Assembly (NCBI GenBank): GCA_012510445.1
Contig: JAAZIA010000037.1
Coordinates: forward strand, 1-64,000
DNA: 64,000 nt
Origin: Bacteroidales bacterium
GTDB taxonomy: Bacteria > Bacteroidota > Bacteroidia > Bacteroidales > UBA932
Direction of reading: 5' to 3'
A program made the position numbers and the translations under genes. The notes under the pieces were generated by a model, which saw nothing but the letters and a program-made list of their open reading frames with translations, searched no databases and was not told where the DNA came from. This document shows positions 1 to 9,200 of the stretch, piece after piece. How positions within the stretch are numbered: the stretch's first letter is position 1; every line of letters begins with the position of its first letter.

Positions 1-230
1 AATTTTTCAAAAAAGTTATCAGACACAAAATCATCTAATGTGAAATGTAAGGCATGCGCTATTTTCTGCAATTCAATAAAGCTGACTTGCCTATTTCCCA
101 ATTCTATTTGCGTTAACGAAGGACGTGACATCTTAATACTTCTTGCTAATTCTTCCTGTGAGAGGCCTTTTATGTTACGTAGCATAGTAATCCTCTCTCC
201 TATCTGCCTATGCGACAAATGTTCTTTCAT
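1..230 (-). CDS. XRE-family HTH regulator, N-terminal part (cut by window edge)
   Basis: The frame is open from the ATG at 230 to base 1, giving 76 residues with no stop. Residues 8-62 form a typical lambda-repressor-like helix-turn-helix, with GLSQEELARSIKMSRPSLTQ and then IELGNRQVSF. It probably binds DNA as a dimer and represses its own promoter, because an 8+8 bp palindrome overlaps the predicted promoter just upstream. The gene is divergent from the Mrr endonuclease gene. Regulators of this type often pair with ImmA/IrrE peptidases or toxins, but the partner would lie outside the window, so that is inference. The HTH assignment is certain; the full length and partner are unknown. Confidence 0.85.
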   Translation of the reverse strand, partial: MKEHLSHRQIGERITMLRNIKGLSQEELARSIKMSRPSLTQIELGNRQVSFIELQKIAHALHFTLDDFVSDNFFEK

Positions 231-258
231 AGTTTCTGTCAGTTGTTCAGTTCCGGTG

Positions 259-289
259 CAAATATAGCAATTGTTTTATTATAAAACAA
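259..289 (-). promoter_or_regulatory. Promoter and palindromic operator of the XRE gene
   Basis: On the minus strand a perfect Bacteroidota -7 box (TATATTTG, 266-259) lies 28 bases before the start codon. A perfect inverted repeat, TTGTTTTA-TTA-TAAAACAA (271-289), fills the -33/-7 spacer and covers the expected -33 position (TTGT, 289-286). The geometry suggests autorepression by the XRE protein. Binding itself is inferred. Confidence 0.6.
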
Positions 290-451
290 CTTATTGTTCT
301 TTTATATAACTTTACATCGTGTTTCTTGTAAGAACTCTTACAGTTTACTATATCTAATGTTTGCAAAATTCCCTGTTTCCCACTAGCTTTGAGTATTGCA
401 AAATGCAAACAATGCCCCTACCCTTTTCTTAACCCTAAAATATGTCCAATA

Positions 452-1381
452 ATGTATAAAGAATTAGAATCTTTAGCGCCATCATATAGATGTGGGGCTA
501 AAACCTTATACACAGCTTTTCAAATTTTAAAAGAAAATGATGGACACTTGTCCGGTAGAGAAGTAATTAACAAAGTTCGGAAACGAATCACCTTTACAGA
601 TTGGGAACTTGAGACACATAAAAAAACAGGCAATGTGCGTTGGGAGTCAGTTTTGCAATTCCATACCATTGATGCCGTGAAAGCCGGTTTCTTAAGAAAA
701 AACAAAGGCGTATGGTACCTGACAGAAGAAGGCGAAAAAGCAATAAAGTTAGGACCTAAAAAATTACTGGAAACAGCAATAGAAAGGTACAGGAACTGGG
801 CGGCTATCAATAAATCTGACAAACAAGAAGTTGAGAAAGATCTGGACACTGACCCTTTGGGTTTTGAAGAAAACATTACACAATCTCAAAAAGCACAGCT
901 TGATTTATTGGAAGAACAAGCTATTACAGGTATAAAAGAATTTATCAGAACCAAAAATCCTTACGAATTTCAAGATTTAGTAGCCGCTTTGCTCAGAGGC
1001 ATGGGATATTTTACTCCCTTTATTTCCCCTAAAGGAAGAGACGGTGGATTAGACATCTTAGCCTACAGCGATCCTTTAGGAGCCACAGCTCCAAGACTTA
1101 AAGTGCAAGTCAAACACAGACCAGACGCTTCTGTTCCCGTTGATGATATCCGTAGTCTGACAGGTTTATTAAACAAAGACGGGGATATTGGCCTGTTTGT
1201 GACATCCGGCACCTATACATCGGAAGCGGAACGTTCTGCCAGAGAAAGCCACAGGCATATAAGATTACTGGACATTGAAAGTTTTATTGACCTATGGCAA
1301 CAATTCTATCACAAATTATCTGACGAAGACAAAAACATGCTCCCCTTACATGCTGTATATTTTTTAGGAAGCAATGATTAA
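452..1381 (+). CDS. mrr: Mrr-family restriction endonuclease (type IV-like)
   Basis: A 309-residue protein from the ATG at 452; a TTG at 389 would add 21 residues containing four Cys (CKQC and KIC). The N-terminal half resembles the Mrr_N winged-helix region (YTAFQILKE, then WYLTEEG). The C-terminal half is a PD-(D/E)xK Mrr catalytic domain with FQDLVAALLRGMGY, GRDGGLDIL and VQVKH. The putative metal and catalytic residues are the Asp of GGLD and the Gln and Lys of QVK (about D201, Q219 and K221). Mrr enzymes cleave DNA carrying foreign methylation. The gene converges on brxL at the end of the BREX operon, so it may complement BREX by attacking modified phage DNA; that role is inferred from position. 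A weak TAACTTTA box lies at 307-314. Confidence 0.85.
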   Translation: MYKELESLAPSYRCGAKTLYTAFQILKENDGHLSGREVINKVRKRITFTDWELETHKKTGNVRWESVLQFHTIDAVKAGFLRKNKGVWYLTEEGEKAIKLGPKKLLETAIERYRNWAAINKSDKQEVEKDLDTDPLGFEENITQSQKAQLDLLEEQAITGIKEFIRTKNPYEFQDLVAALLRGMGYFTPFISPKGRDGGLDILAYSDPLGATAPRLKVQVKHRPDASVPVDDIRSLTGLLNKDGDIGLFVTSGTYTSEAERSARESHRHIRLLDIESFIDLWQQFYHKLSDEDKNMLPLHAVYFLGSND

Positions 1382-1437
1382 AAAAAATTTGATTCTCAAT
1401 TTTATAAGATCCTTTGTGATGGTCTTAACATTTCCTA

Positions 1438-3441
1438 TTATTCTTGCACGTTGATGATGGTCATAGAGAAAGCTTTGCAGCTTCTGAACAGTTGATTGGT
1501 TTCTGCAATATCAAGATACCCGTTAGTTTTGTTCCAAATATCTAAACCGCGTCCCAGAATGATTTTCCAATTGTTGTCAATCAAAATGTATCTGTCGTGG
1601 ATCTGTTCATCAAACTGAAAGTGAAAATCAATCCCTATAGGTGCAAGACTGTCTTGTAATCCTTGGAAGCGTTCCCTGCTCTCTTGTACAAAGCTGGGAT
1701 CGTTGTCGGTAATCAAATGTATTTTTACTGTTTCATCTGCTTTTTTATAGCCCGAGATCAAATTGATTAATTCTACCAGGTTACGTATTTGATAAGGCAA
1801 TCTAATGTACGGATCAATAACGGTAACCTCTTTAACTCCTGTAAGGTATTCCCCAAACAAATTTTTATACGACACCCCTTTCTGGTTATCAAAAACCTCT
1901 ACATACTTTCCTGCAAGCTGAAGTTTTGCCTCTTTTTTCACTTCGCTTGGGTCCTCTTCACTCTCGGTAAATATATTGGCTTTACCCAAGTACTGGATTT
2001 CTTCCAAAGTGACCACTTCTTTTTCCTTTGTTCCTCCAATTATCTTATAAGAAAAATCAACTTCTTCAAACGTTTCATCCATCTTCTGCAACTGAAGTTT
2101 TACCCTTCTCCTGCTTTCAATAGCAAACTCAAACAGTTCTCTTCGCTCATCTTCCGTAGTGTTTTTATCCGGAAAAATGATTTTACACAAACCGGCATAC
2201 GTTTTTAAGATACTCGTTTTATCACGCGTAGTAATTGTGTCTGACAGTTCAAAATACGCTTGATACTCGTTTGTCCAATCTTCTTTACGCAGTTCTCTTA
2301 ATATCTCGGCCAAGTAATCTACCACAAATCCATAGCCGTCTGTAAACATTTCGTTACGCAGTTTATCTACCTCCCACCCCGGAAGATAAGCATGTATCCT
2401 ATCTAGGAAGGCAGCATCGTAATAATCTTTAGGTAACGCTTCAAAAAGGTCGCTGTGGCTAAGCATATAAGGCACGCTGCTGTCTGTATTGCCCACAAAC
2501 GCCATACTGGCAGAAGCTCCATACACTTGGGTACCGCGGCTGAAAGATTTGTTTGCCATATAGTTTTTCATAATGTCCACCAACCCCGTATCGGTGCGTT
2601 TGGTGCGTCCGGCAAACTCGTCGTACGTCACTACATCCCAATACCCTACCAACCCAATTTCCCCTGTTCTGTTATTAACAAACAACTTAGCTTTTGAAAC
2701 CTCACCGCCCGATATTAAAATGCCATGCGGAGATAACTCGCTAAACACATGCGATTTACCGGTCCCTTTAGGTCCCAACTCTATCAGGTTATAATTGTTT
2801 TCTACAAAAGGAACCAAACGTGTCAGCTGAATAATCTTTGAGCGATTGGTAAATGCATCTGGGTTTAATCCCATCGTTTGCAACAACAGGTTAATCCATT
2901 CTTCCGTAGTAAAATGAGAACGGAAAGTCTTAAATTCTTCAGTATCTACATTGGAAATTTGAATGGGCTTTAACCATTCAATAATCCACGGCGACCCACC
3001 TCTCTCATCCGTAGGTATATAGGCTAAGTTAAGAATACACCAGACCCCGTCAGACAAAAGCTTCTTATGTTCTTTCACAATAGTATCCGATATCGGCACC
3101 CTTTTTAATCCCAGATTAGCAAAAAAAGCTTCGTTCTGGTCTTTTTGATCGTTCAACCGTACATTCACTTTATCAATAATCCGGTGGGCTCCTTTTTCCC
3201 TTGCAAGATTCATGATATACTGTGCTTCGTCACGATGTACATAATGTTCTGCTAAAATACCCTTTACACGTTCCGTTCCCTCTTTTATGGTAACTTCATC
3301 ATCCGAGGCACAATATTGTCCCAACAGGTATTCCAGTACATAGGTAGGCACAACGGCATTGCCCTTCACCAATTTAGTTAAGTCTTTGCGGACCACCTTG
3401 CCTGAAAAAAACTCATTAATTTTCTTATCTAACGTGTTCAT
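1438..3441 (-). CDS. brxL: BREX protein BrxL: AAA+ ATPase with C-terminal MITD1-like PLD-fold domain
   Basis: A 667-residue protein. I chose the ATG at 3441, two bases after the pglZ stop, over a TTG at 3447. An N-terminal region is followed by a BrxL-type AAA+ core: Walker A GPKGTGKS near 223-230, Walker B-like VVTYDEF near 270, sensor-like FVGNTD near 316, and LDRIHAYLPGW near 347. BrxL is needed for phage restriction in type 1 BREX. Canonical long BrxL proteins end in a Lon-like domain. Here residues about 515-667 instead match the MITD1 C-terminal phospholipase-D-like domain (VTVIDPYIRLPYQ, IHLIT, IHDRYI, then GRGLDIW). No Lon Ser-Lys dyad motif is recognisable. It is the last gene of the operon. 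Confidence 0.93.
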   Translation of the reverse strand: MNTLDKKINEFFSGKVVRKDLTKLVKGNAVVPTYVLEYLLGQYCASDDEVTIKEGTERVKGILAEHYVHRDEAQYIMNLAREKGAHRIIDKVNVRLNDQKDQNEAFFANLGLKRVPISDTIVKEHKKLLSDGVWCILNLAYIPTDERGGSPWIIEWLKPIQISNVDTEEFKTFRSHFTTEEWINLLLQTMGLNPDAFTNRSKIIQLTRLVPFVENNYNLIELGPKGTGKSHVFSELSPHGILISGGEVSKAKLFVNNRTGEIGLVGYWDVVTYDEFAGRTKRTDTGLVDIMKNYMANKSFSRGTQVYGASASMAFVGNTDSSVPYMLSHSDLFEALPKDYYDAAFLDRIHAYLPGWEVDKLRNEMFTDGYGFVVDYLAEILRELRKEDWTNEYQAYFELSDTITTRDKTSILKTYAGLCKIIFPDKNTTEDERRELFEFAIESRRRVKLQLQKMDETFEEVDFSYKIIGGTKEKEVVTLEEIQYLGKANIFTESEEDPSEVKKEAKLQLAGKYVEVFDNQKGVSYKNLFGEYLTGVKEVTVIDPYIRLPYQIRNLVELINLISGYKKADETVKIHLITDNDPSFVQESRERFQGLQDSLAPIGIDFHFQFDEQIHDRYILIDNNWKIILGRGLDIWNKTNGYLDIAETNQLFRSCKAFSMTIINVQE

Positions 3442-3443
3442 TG

Positions 3444-5924
3444 TCAATCAAAATCGCTAGTAAACGAAATGTTTAAATTATACTCAAAACGTTTGTAATC
3501 CTGCCATCTGGAAGTGCTTTCAACAGGTGTTTGCAACACTAAATCTACCGTCTGATTGCGGTAAGACAGACCAGCTTCCGATACCATCTGGAAGACAAAC
3601 CTCCTGGCTCGTTGTCTATGTTCTTCACCGGTAAAATCAAAAATAAAAGTAAAAGTATCGCTCAACACCTTACCATCTTTTGCTCTAATAAAAGCTCTGA
3701 TCTGAATAGGTAACACCTTTTCAGAAACCGGATCCTTCTGCACAAATTCAATAGGAAGCGCATTGGTAGTAATGCGGTTATGCGACTGAATGATATCAAT
3801 TTCAACTTGTCTAACCGTATCTTCCCTTCCTTTGGTTATGTCTAATAAAGGAATAATCGTTTCCTGCAGACTTGCACCTCCGTGCACAAATCTGCTTCCG
3901 GCACCTCTTACCCTAAACCTATTAATCCCTTTTGCAATAAGAAGCTCAACATCCGAATCAATCTTTAAGTCCTGTGCTTTGAAATGCATGGCCCAACCAT
4001 CATCTGCCAGTTTTGTACCTAACACAAAACGGCGGTTCTCTTTAAATGCTTCTCTTCTAGTTACAGTCTCTACAAAATCACTCTCTGCCACAGCCGAATG
4101 CTGGTAAAGAAATCCATGATCAGAAGTAACCAACACGCGCGAAGCGTTAGCAGAAGTAGCTGCCACCACCAATTCTCTCAAATGCTCAATCTCCTGACGT
4201 ACAGCAACAAACACTTCACCTTCGGTCATCTTGTCGTCACCTGTCTTATCTATTTTGTTACTATAGATATATAGGATATCGTGATCTCTTATCACCAGGC
4301 GCCGCTCTGCATTTTTCAATAGTAAAAATTCTTGTGCCTGCATAGTTCTAACCGTATGCCGGGTGTTGGTCTGCAAAATCTTTTGACGGTTTTCACTACC
4401 CACAGAAGATAAACTGTCAACTAACACAACATCGCTCTCAGCGGAAAAACTCAAGCTCTTATGAGGTAAAAGGGCGGCCATTCCCAATTGCGTATAAGAA
4501 GGAATAGCACTAACCATCTCCTGAAGCTCTGCGTTGAATTTACTCATCTTATTAATTTCGCCTGCCAGCTCTACGCCACACTCGTAACGCAGCGCATCTG
4601 AAATCACTACCACTACTTTCTGTTTCTCCAAAATGGATGCAACTTTCAAACTAAAAAAATCGCGCTGCATCAACAGAGTAGCAAAAGACCACTCTTTTTT
4701 ATGGTTAAGCAGTTTTTGGTAAGCGTTACCGCCCATAAACAGCCATTCATTTACATACTGTTTTTCAACCTTGTCAAGCAGGTGTTTAATAATATCCTGC
4801 TTATTGGCACGGAGGAAATGCTCATAAAACTTTCTGTAATAGAAGTCAATCTTATAGTCCTCCTCTATATAACCGCGGATGGCTGTTTCTGCTTGTTCGT
4901 AATCGTACTTTACTGCTGCAATTTGTTCAAACAACAAGTACGCATTATCCAGCGCATTGTATAGATGCTCATAGGACGAGTACCAAAACTTTGACTCGCG
5001 TGTTTTAATGATGTTCTGAAAACGGTCGTACGAAATGTTGCGCTCCAGCAAAAGATGCACCAGCTCAAAAACAATCTTTTGGTCTGTCAACTCAAAGAGT
5101 TCATCTTCCATTATATCTTCCAAATGAGCATCCTGCAAGAGTTCCTCAATTCTTAGTACTTCTGCAACCTGAGTCGAGATTTTCTCATAGGCTTCGCGCA
5201 TGGTGACCGAATCGCGCCAACCGGACAAAATCAAACGCGCATCTGTTGTCAACCCTGTCTTTTGAGTCAGCGGAAAACTGTTTTCAAAGACCTCAATAAT
5301 AAACTCATAGATGTTTTGGTCCTCTCCTTTGTACCTGTACCTTTCTTTTATTTGGTTCCAAATAAATTCTTTTAAATGGTATTTTTCCAGATCCTTATTG
5401 AGCTTGTCCAAGTTCATGAAGTAATGGTTGGCATAAGCCTGTACCAAAGTCTGCAAATCGTAATTATCGGTACCTAATACGAGCGACAGCATCTTATATT
5501 TTAGCACCTCCAATGTATCGGACTTGTTAAAAAGCGCCATAAATCTGCGCTGCCTTTCGCGTGCATTAAAAAACCCAATGTGTTCTTGCACCAATTCTTT
5601 GTACTTATAATCCAACCTCATCTCTTGTAAAAACAAGGCAGATTTTTCTGTGTCGAACACAAAATTAGAGAGCTCTATGTCTAGCAACCAGTTTTCCTCA
5701 TTGTCGGGCCGTTTGTAAGGGAAGTAAAGCAAAAATTTTTGTTCTTTTTCCTGCCACAAAATCCTGTATTTAAGGGCAAAAGCATTTTGCTCTACTACTA
5801 CCTTTTCTACGTGAGGAATATCCACTTCATCAAAAAGTTCACGGCTTTCGCCCTGTTCATCATACCAGAATATTACACGGTGCAGATGAAATTCTCTTTT
5901 AAGATTATCATTTAATGAACTCAT
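3444..5924 (-). CDS. pglZ: BREX phosphatase-family protein PglZ
   Basis: An 826-residue protein in the alkaline-phosphatase-superfamily PglZ group, a core component of all BREX systems needed for modification and restriction. The PglZ domain starts near residue 430, with VVVVISDALRYECG (metal-binding Asp near 440). VLVTSDHGFLYQ lies near 600 and RFVHGGASLQETIIPLL near 680, followed by a beta-rich C-terminal tail. The long N-terminal helical region (about 1-420) is typical of the type 1 form. The next gene, brxL, starts two bases after the stop codon. Upstream, a 281-bp gap rich in palindromes separates it from pglX, the only long break in the operon, so expression of pglZ-brxL may be uncoupled from the upstream genes. 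Confidence 0.95.
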   Translation of the reverse strand: MSSLNDNLKREFHLHRVIFWYDEQGESRELFDEVDIPHVEKVVVEQNAFALKYRILWQEKEQKFLLYFPYKRPDNEENWLLDIELSNFVFDTEKSALFLQEMRLDYKYKELVQEHIGFFNARERQRRFMALFNKSDTLEVLKYKMLSLVLGTDNYDLQTLVQAYANHYFMNLDKLNKDLEKYHLKEFIWNQIKERYRYKGEDQNIYEFIIEVFENSFPLTQKTGLTTDARLILSGWRDSVTMREAYEKISTQVAEVLRIEELLQDAHLEDIMEDELFELTDQKIVFELVHLLLERNISYDRFQNIIKTRESKFWYSSYEHLYNALDNAYLLFEQIAAVKYDYEQAETAIRGYIEEDYKIDFYYRKFYEHFLRANKQDIIKHLLDKVEKQYVNEWLFMGGNAYQKLLNHKKEWSFATLLMQRDFFSLKVASILEKQKVVVVISDALRYECGVELAGEINKMSKFNAELQEMVSAIPSYTQLGMAALLPHKSLSFSAESDVVLVDSLSSVGSENRQKILQTNTRHTVRTMQAQEFLLLKNAERRLVIRDHDILYIYSNKIDKTGDDKMTEGEVFVAVRQEIEHLRELVVAATSANASRVLVTSDHGFLYQHSAVAESDFVETVTRREAFKENRRFVLGTKLADDGWAMHFKAQDLKIDSDVELLIAKGINRFRVRGAGSRFVHGGASLQETIIPLLDITKGREDTVRQVEIDIIQSHNRITTNALPIEFVQKDPVSEKVLPIQIRAFIRAKDGKVLSDTFTFIFDFTGEEHRQRARRFVFQMVSEAGLSYRNQTVDLVLQTPVESTSRWQDYKRFEYNLNISFTSDFD

Positions 5925-5986
5925 TTATGCTCTATTCATTTGTTATTATTCTATTCATCTTTTTCCTGTCAACCTTAACAACTGGA

Positions 5987-6111
5987 GGTTGCAACCTTTT
6001 ACCCATGAGGTTGCAACCTTTCTAATTCCAAACACCAACCTCTCAGTCATATCATGCTGACTATATGCAACTTACTCCGAAGTTGCAACCTTCCTCTAAA
6101 AGGTTGCAACC
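5987..6111. repeat. Cluster of GGTTGCAACC palindromes between pglX and pglZ
   Basis: Perfect 10-bp palindromes GGTTGCAACC occur at 5987-5996, 6009-6018 and 6102-6111, and a nine-base match GTTGCAACC at 6082-6090. They form two pairs with centre spacings of 22 and 21 bp, about two helical turns. GCAACTT at 6067-6073 is a further half-site. As RNA, 6082-6092 can pair with 6100-6110 (11 bp, 7-nt loop), or 6067-6073 with 6080-6086. These two stems are mutually exclusive. The array could be operators for a dimeric protein or an attenuator-like leader of pglZ; neither is proven. It is not a CRISPR array, because there are no regular spacers. Confidence 0.8.
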
Positions 6112-6205
6112 TAACCTCAGTACCATATGTTTTTTATCAAACATTTATATTTTCATGGGTAAATTTGAACGTTTTTGTGGGCAAATTTGGAATTCACTAT
6201 TCTTT

Positions 6206-9200
6206 TTATCTAATCTGTTCCACATCAATCCAGTCAAACCCCCTTACTCTCTTCTTAGTGGCAGCATCGTTTAGTCCAGATACTAGTTTTAGTGCAGAAC
6301 CTAATATGTTGTAGTTTACTAACACTCCGTCATCCAGGTCAATGCTTATGCGTTCGGTAGCTAACGGATAGAGCACCGTCCGGTCAAAAGCACGCAATTC
6401 ATCTATTATCTTTTCCAAACGAGCCATCTCCTTCATGGCTCTTGTTTTCTCACGTGCTACACCCTCTTCTGCTATCTGGCTCAGATAGTCAATCCGGTTC
6501 TCCAGCTTAGCAGTGTAAGGACGCAGGTAATCATTCAATACATGGCTTAACGTATCTACATTATACCTATGTAGGTAAATCAACGCCTGAAATTCCCCAC
6601 CGGGAGAAGCCACCATCCAATAAATTGGGCGTTTCTTATATCGCTTGATATGATCATTATAAAAATCTCTGTGGAAATAATTGCGTAACGGCTTGCCCAG
6701 CACGCGCTCCATATACTCCATATTGCGCTGCACATTCTCCTTGCCCCAGACAACCCTCACAAAGCGGCGAAATTGCACCACAATGTCATCTTCAAACCAC
6801 TCTTCATCCAGCACCGGAATCACTTCATCCTCATCCAATACAAACCGCAACTGCTCCTTATCGCCCAGCTGCGCATAATACTCCTGCGTACCATCCCCCT
6901 GATTAGCCAATATCAATCCTTCCTTGTCTATGCTATACCTGCCAAACATACAGCCCACAGCGTATGAGATTAGCTGCATCACCAATTCTTTCTCATCAAA
7001 CGGCAGTTCAGGATAATCAGCCCTAGTCGCCAATTCCCACTTACCCTCCTCGTTCAGTTGCCAGCCAGAATGATAATTCGCCAAAAGTTCTTTCAATTCA
7101 CGTTGGTTCAATTCATCCCTTAGCAGTGTAATATCTTCCAACGCCACATCAGGTGTCAGCTCCTCCTCCAATCCATATATATGTATAAACTCCTTGTTCA
7201 GCCTCTCCTCGTTGTGATGCAATTGATAAAACTGCTTTGTCCAATAGAGTTTATAAAGTTCTACAGCCTCTTTAACATCCTGACCGTTTAGGCGAATTAG
7301 TTCGTTTTGTAGGAAATCCCAAGATGTTTCACGGGAGTTCCATTCTATTGTGGATATTTTTATACATTCTTCAACATAATTAGTTTTAATAACATTGATA
7401 GAAATTGGTAGTTTTCCGATATCACCAATTTGGATATTCAAAGTTGGATTCAATGCTTTAAGTAGATGTTGAACTACTTTTGTGTTTAACAAGCCTAGTA
7501 TTTCAATATAATACTCATTGTTTCTTCTATAACAAATTGCTGCTGCATCATCAACCAAACCTCCTTTTGTGAATATCCTAGAAGAAAAAGATCCACTAGT
7601 AATTTTTGACCAAGTAAGTGATTCTTTAAAATTATATTGTAAGTTTTGTGGCCTTGACCTTAAAGCACCATCAGGATTCCTAAAGTTTTTAATTTCATAT
7701 CCATCATTATACCAATTGATTACATATTCGAAATTCCCATACCACTTCCTAAATGAACCTCCCTTATTGTATTTAAACCACTTGTTCTTAATAATCTCTT
7801 GAAAATCTAAACTTGAACATGCTTTATCAACTTCAAACCAAAATCTTAAAAATCTATTATTGTCAGAAGTAGCTAAACCTTTCCTTGCTTCAAACAGTTC
7901 ATTTAATTTGTGATAATTTTCAAAACTATTTAAAGCATTATCACTCAACCAATATCCAATATTCCATCCCGGTATTTTTTTAAACTTCTTTTGATTTTTA
8001 ACATAAAACCAACCACAGTCAGGGTTCTGGATAGCTTCTAAAGTTTTGGGGGCTTGATTATGACTACCTCTAAAATCTGACAAACGTATATAACTACCTT
8101 CCGCGCTCATTGGTTTATTGCGCAAAGTGAAAGTACATATTGGTACTGTAGCTCCATCAAATCCAGAATATTCCAGTTGAATCAGATTGTTAATAAAGTG
8201 CTCCTCAATAATGATTTCTCTCAACTTCTGATAAGATGTAATAAACATCCATACAAACGGAGTCATATTACCAACCAGCCCATCCTGATTGGTTAATTCT
8301 AAACAGCGTAGAATAAAAGAAGCAAACAGGTCAGACTTTGTATCCTTATAATGTTTATTGACATACTTTTTAAGGGAGGGTTCCATACGTGAAGAATTAA
8401 TATAAGGCGGATTAGTTACCACAACATCATACTTTCGGCTCAGCAACTGATACAACTCCTTCAACTTCTGCTGCCCCTCGCCAAACAAGGTGTCTTTTTT
8501 AACCTTTAGCGTTTCTGTTTCTTCTGAAGTCACTCTTATCAACGAACCTAAAACAGTTGCATTATTAAACTTATCATCCTCTTCAAAATCCTCGTAATGA
8601 TAGATATTCGGTACCAAGTTCTCCTGTTGTGCTTTTCTAAAGAATCTGCGATGCTTTTGTCGCGCTTTCATCAGTAGTGTAAATGATGCTATTTGTGCAG
8701 CACGCGGATCAATATCCACACCAAATAGGTTATGCTTTAATATGAGATAAGGAATTTCAGAAAGTGCATAGCCAGCTTCTTCATACATCATATAAAACAG
8801 ATCAAAAGCATAAGCCAGCACATGACCTGACCCCACACAAGGTTCAAAGAATTTAATTTCTTCAATCGGCTTGCCCTCTCTCACCACTTTATATTGTGGC
8901 TTGATGTAGAACTCCAAGTTTTTAAGAATAGTTGTACGAGGGTTAATCTCACTCCACACTTGTCCCAAAGTGTTATCCACCATATATTGAACAATCCACT
9001 TGGGAGTAAATAGCTGTGATGCAGGAGCTATCTCATTCTTCTTATAAGCTCTTTTAGCAGAAATTAACTCACTGTTCAGCTCGGAAATATAAAACTGGTA
9101 CAACCACCCCATTACTTCCACCTCTTGGCAATCCGCCTGTGTCATTCCCTCCACAAAGTCGTAGATGATGGATAATTCTGAAATCAAATCATCAGGTAGG

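Noticed and set aside
40-267. A 75-residue plus-strand reading frame
   Set aside because: It is antisense to the clear XRE helix-turn-helix gene and crosses its promoter; the translation has no recognisable family features.
1406-1426. Hairpin between mrr and brxL as a terminator
   Set aside because: The arms (AAGATCC against GGTCTT) pair imperfectly and no T-tract follows on either strand; support is too weak to list.
5987-6111. Possible CRISPR array
   Set aside because: The repeat is only 10 bp and palindromic, the spacing is irregular (22, 72, 21 bp) and there are no cas genes.
6054-6314. An 86-residue plus-strand frame through the palindrome region
   Set aside because: It overlaps the 3' end of pglX on the opposite strand, and its Cys-Asn-Leu repeats simply translate the GGTTGCAACC palindromes.
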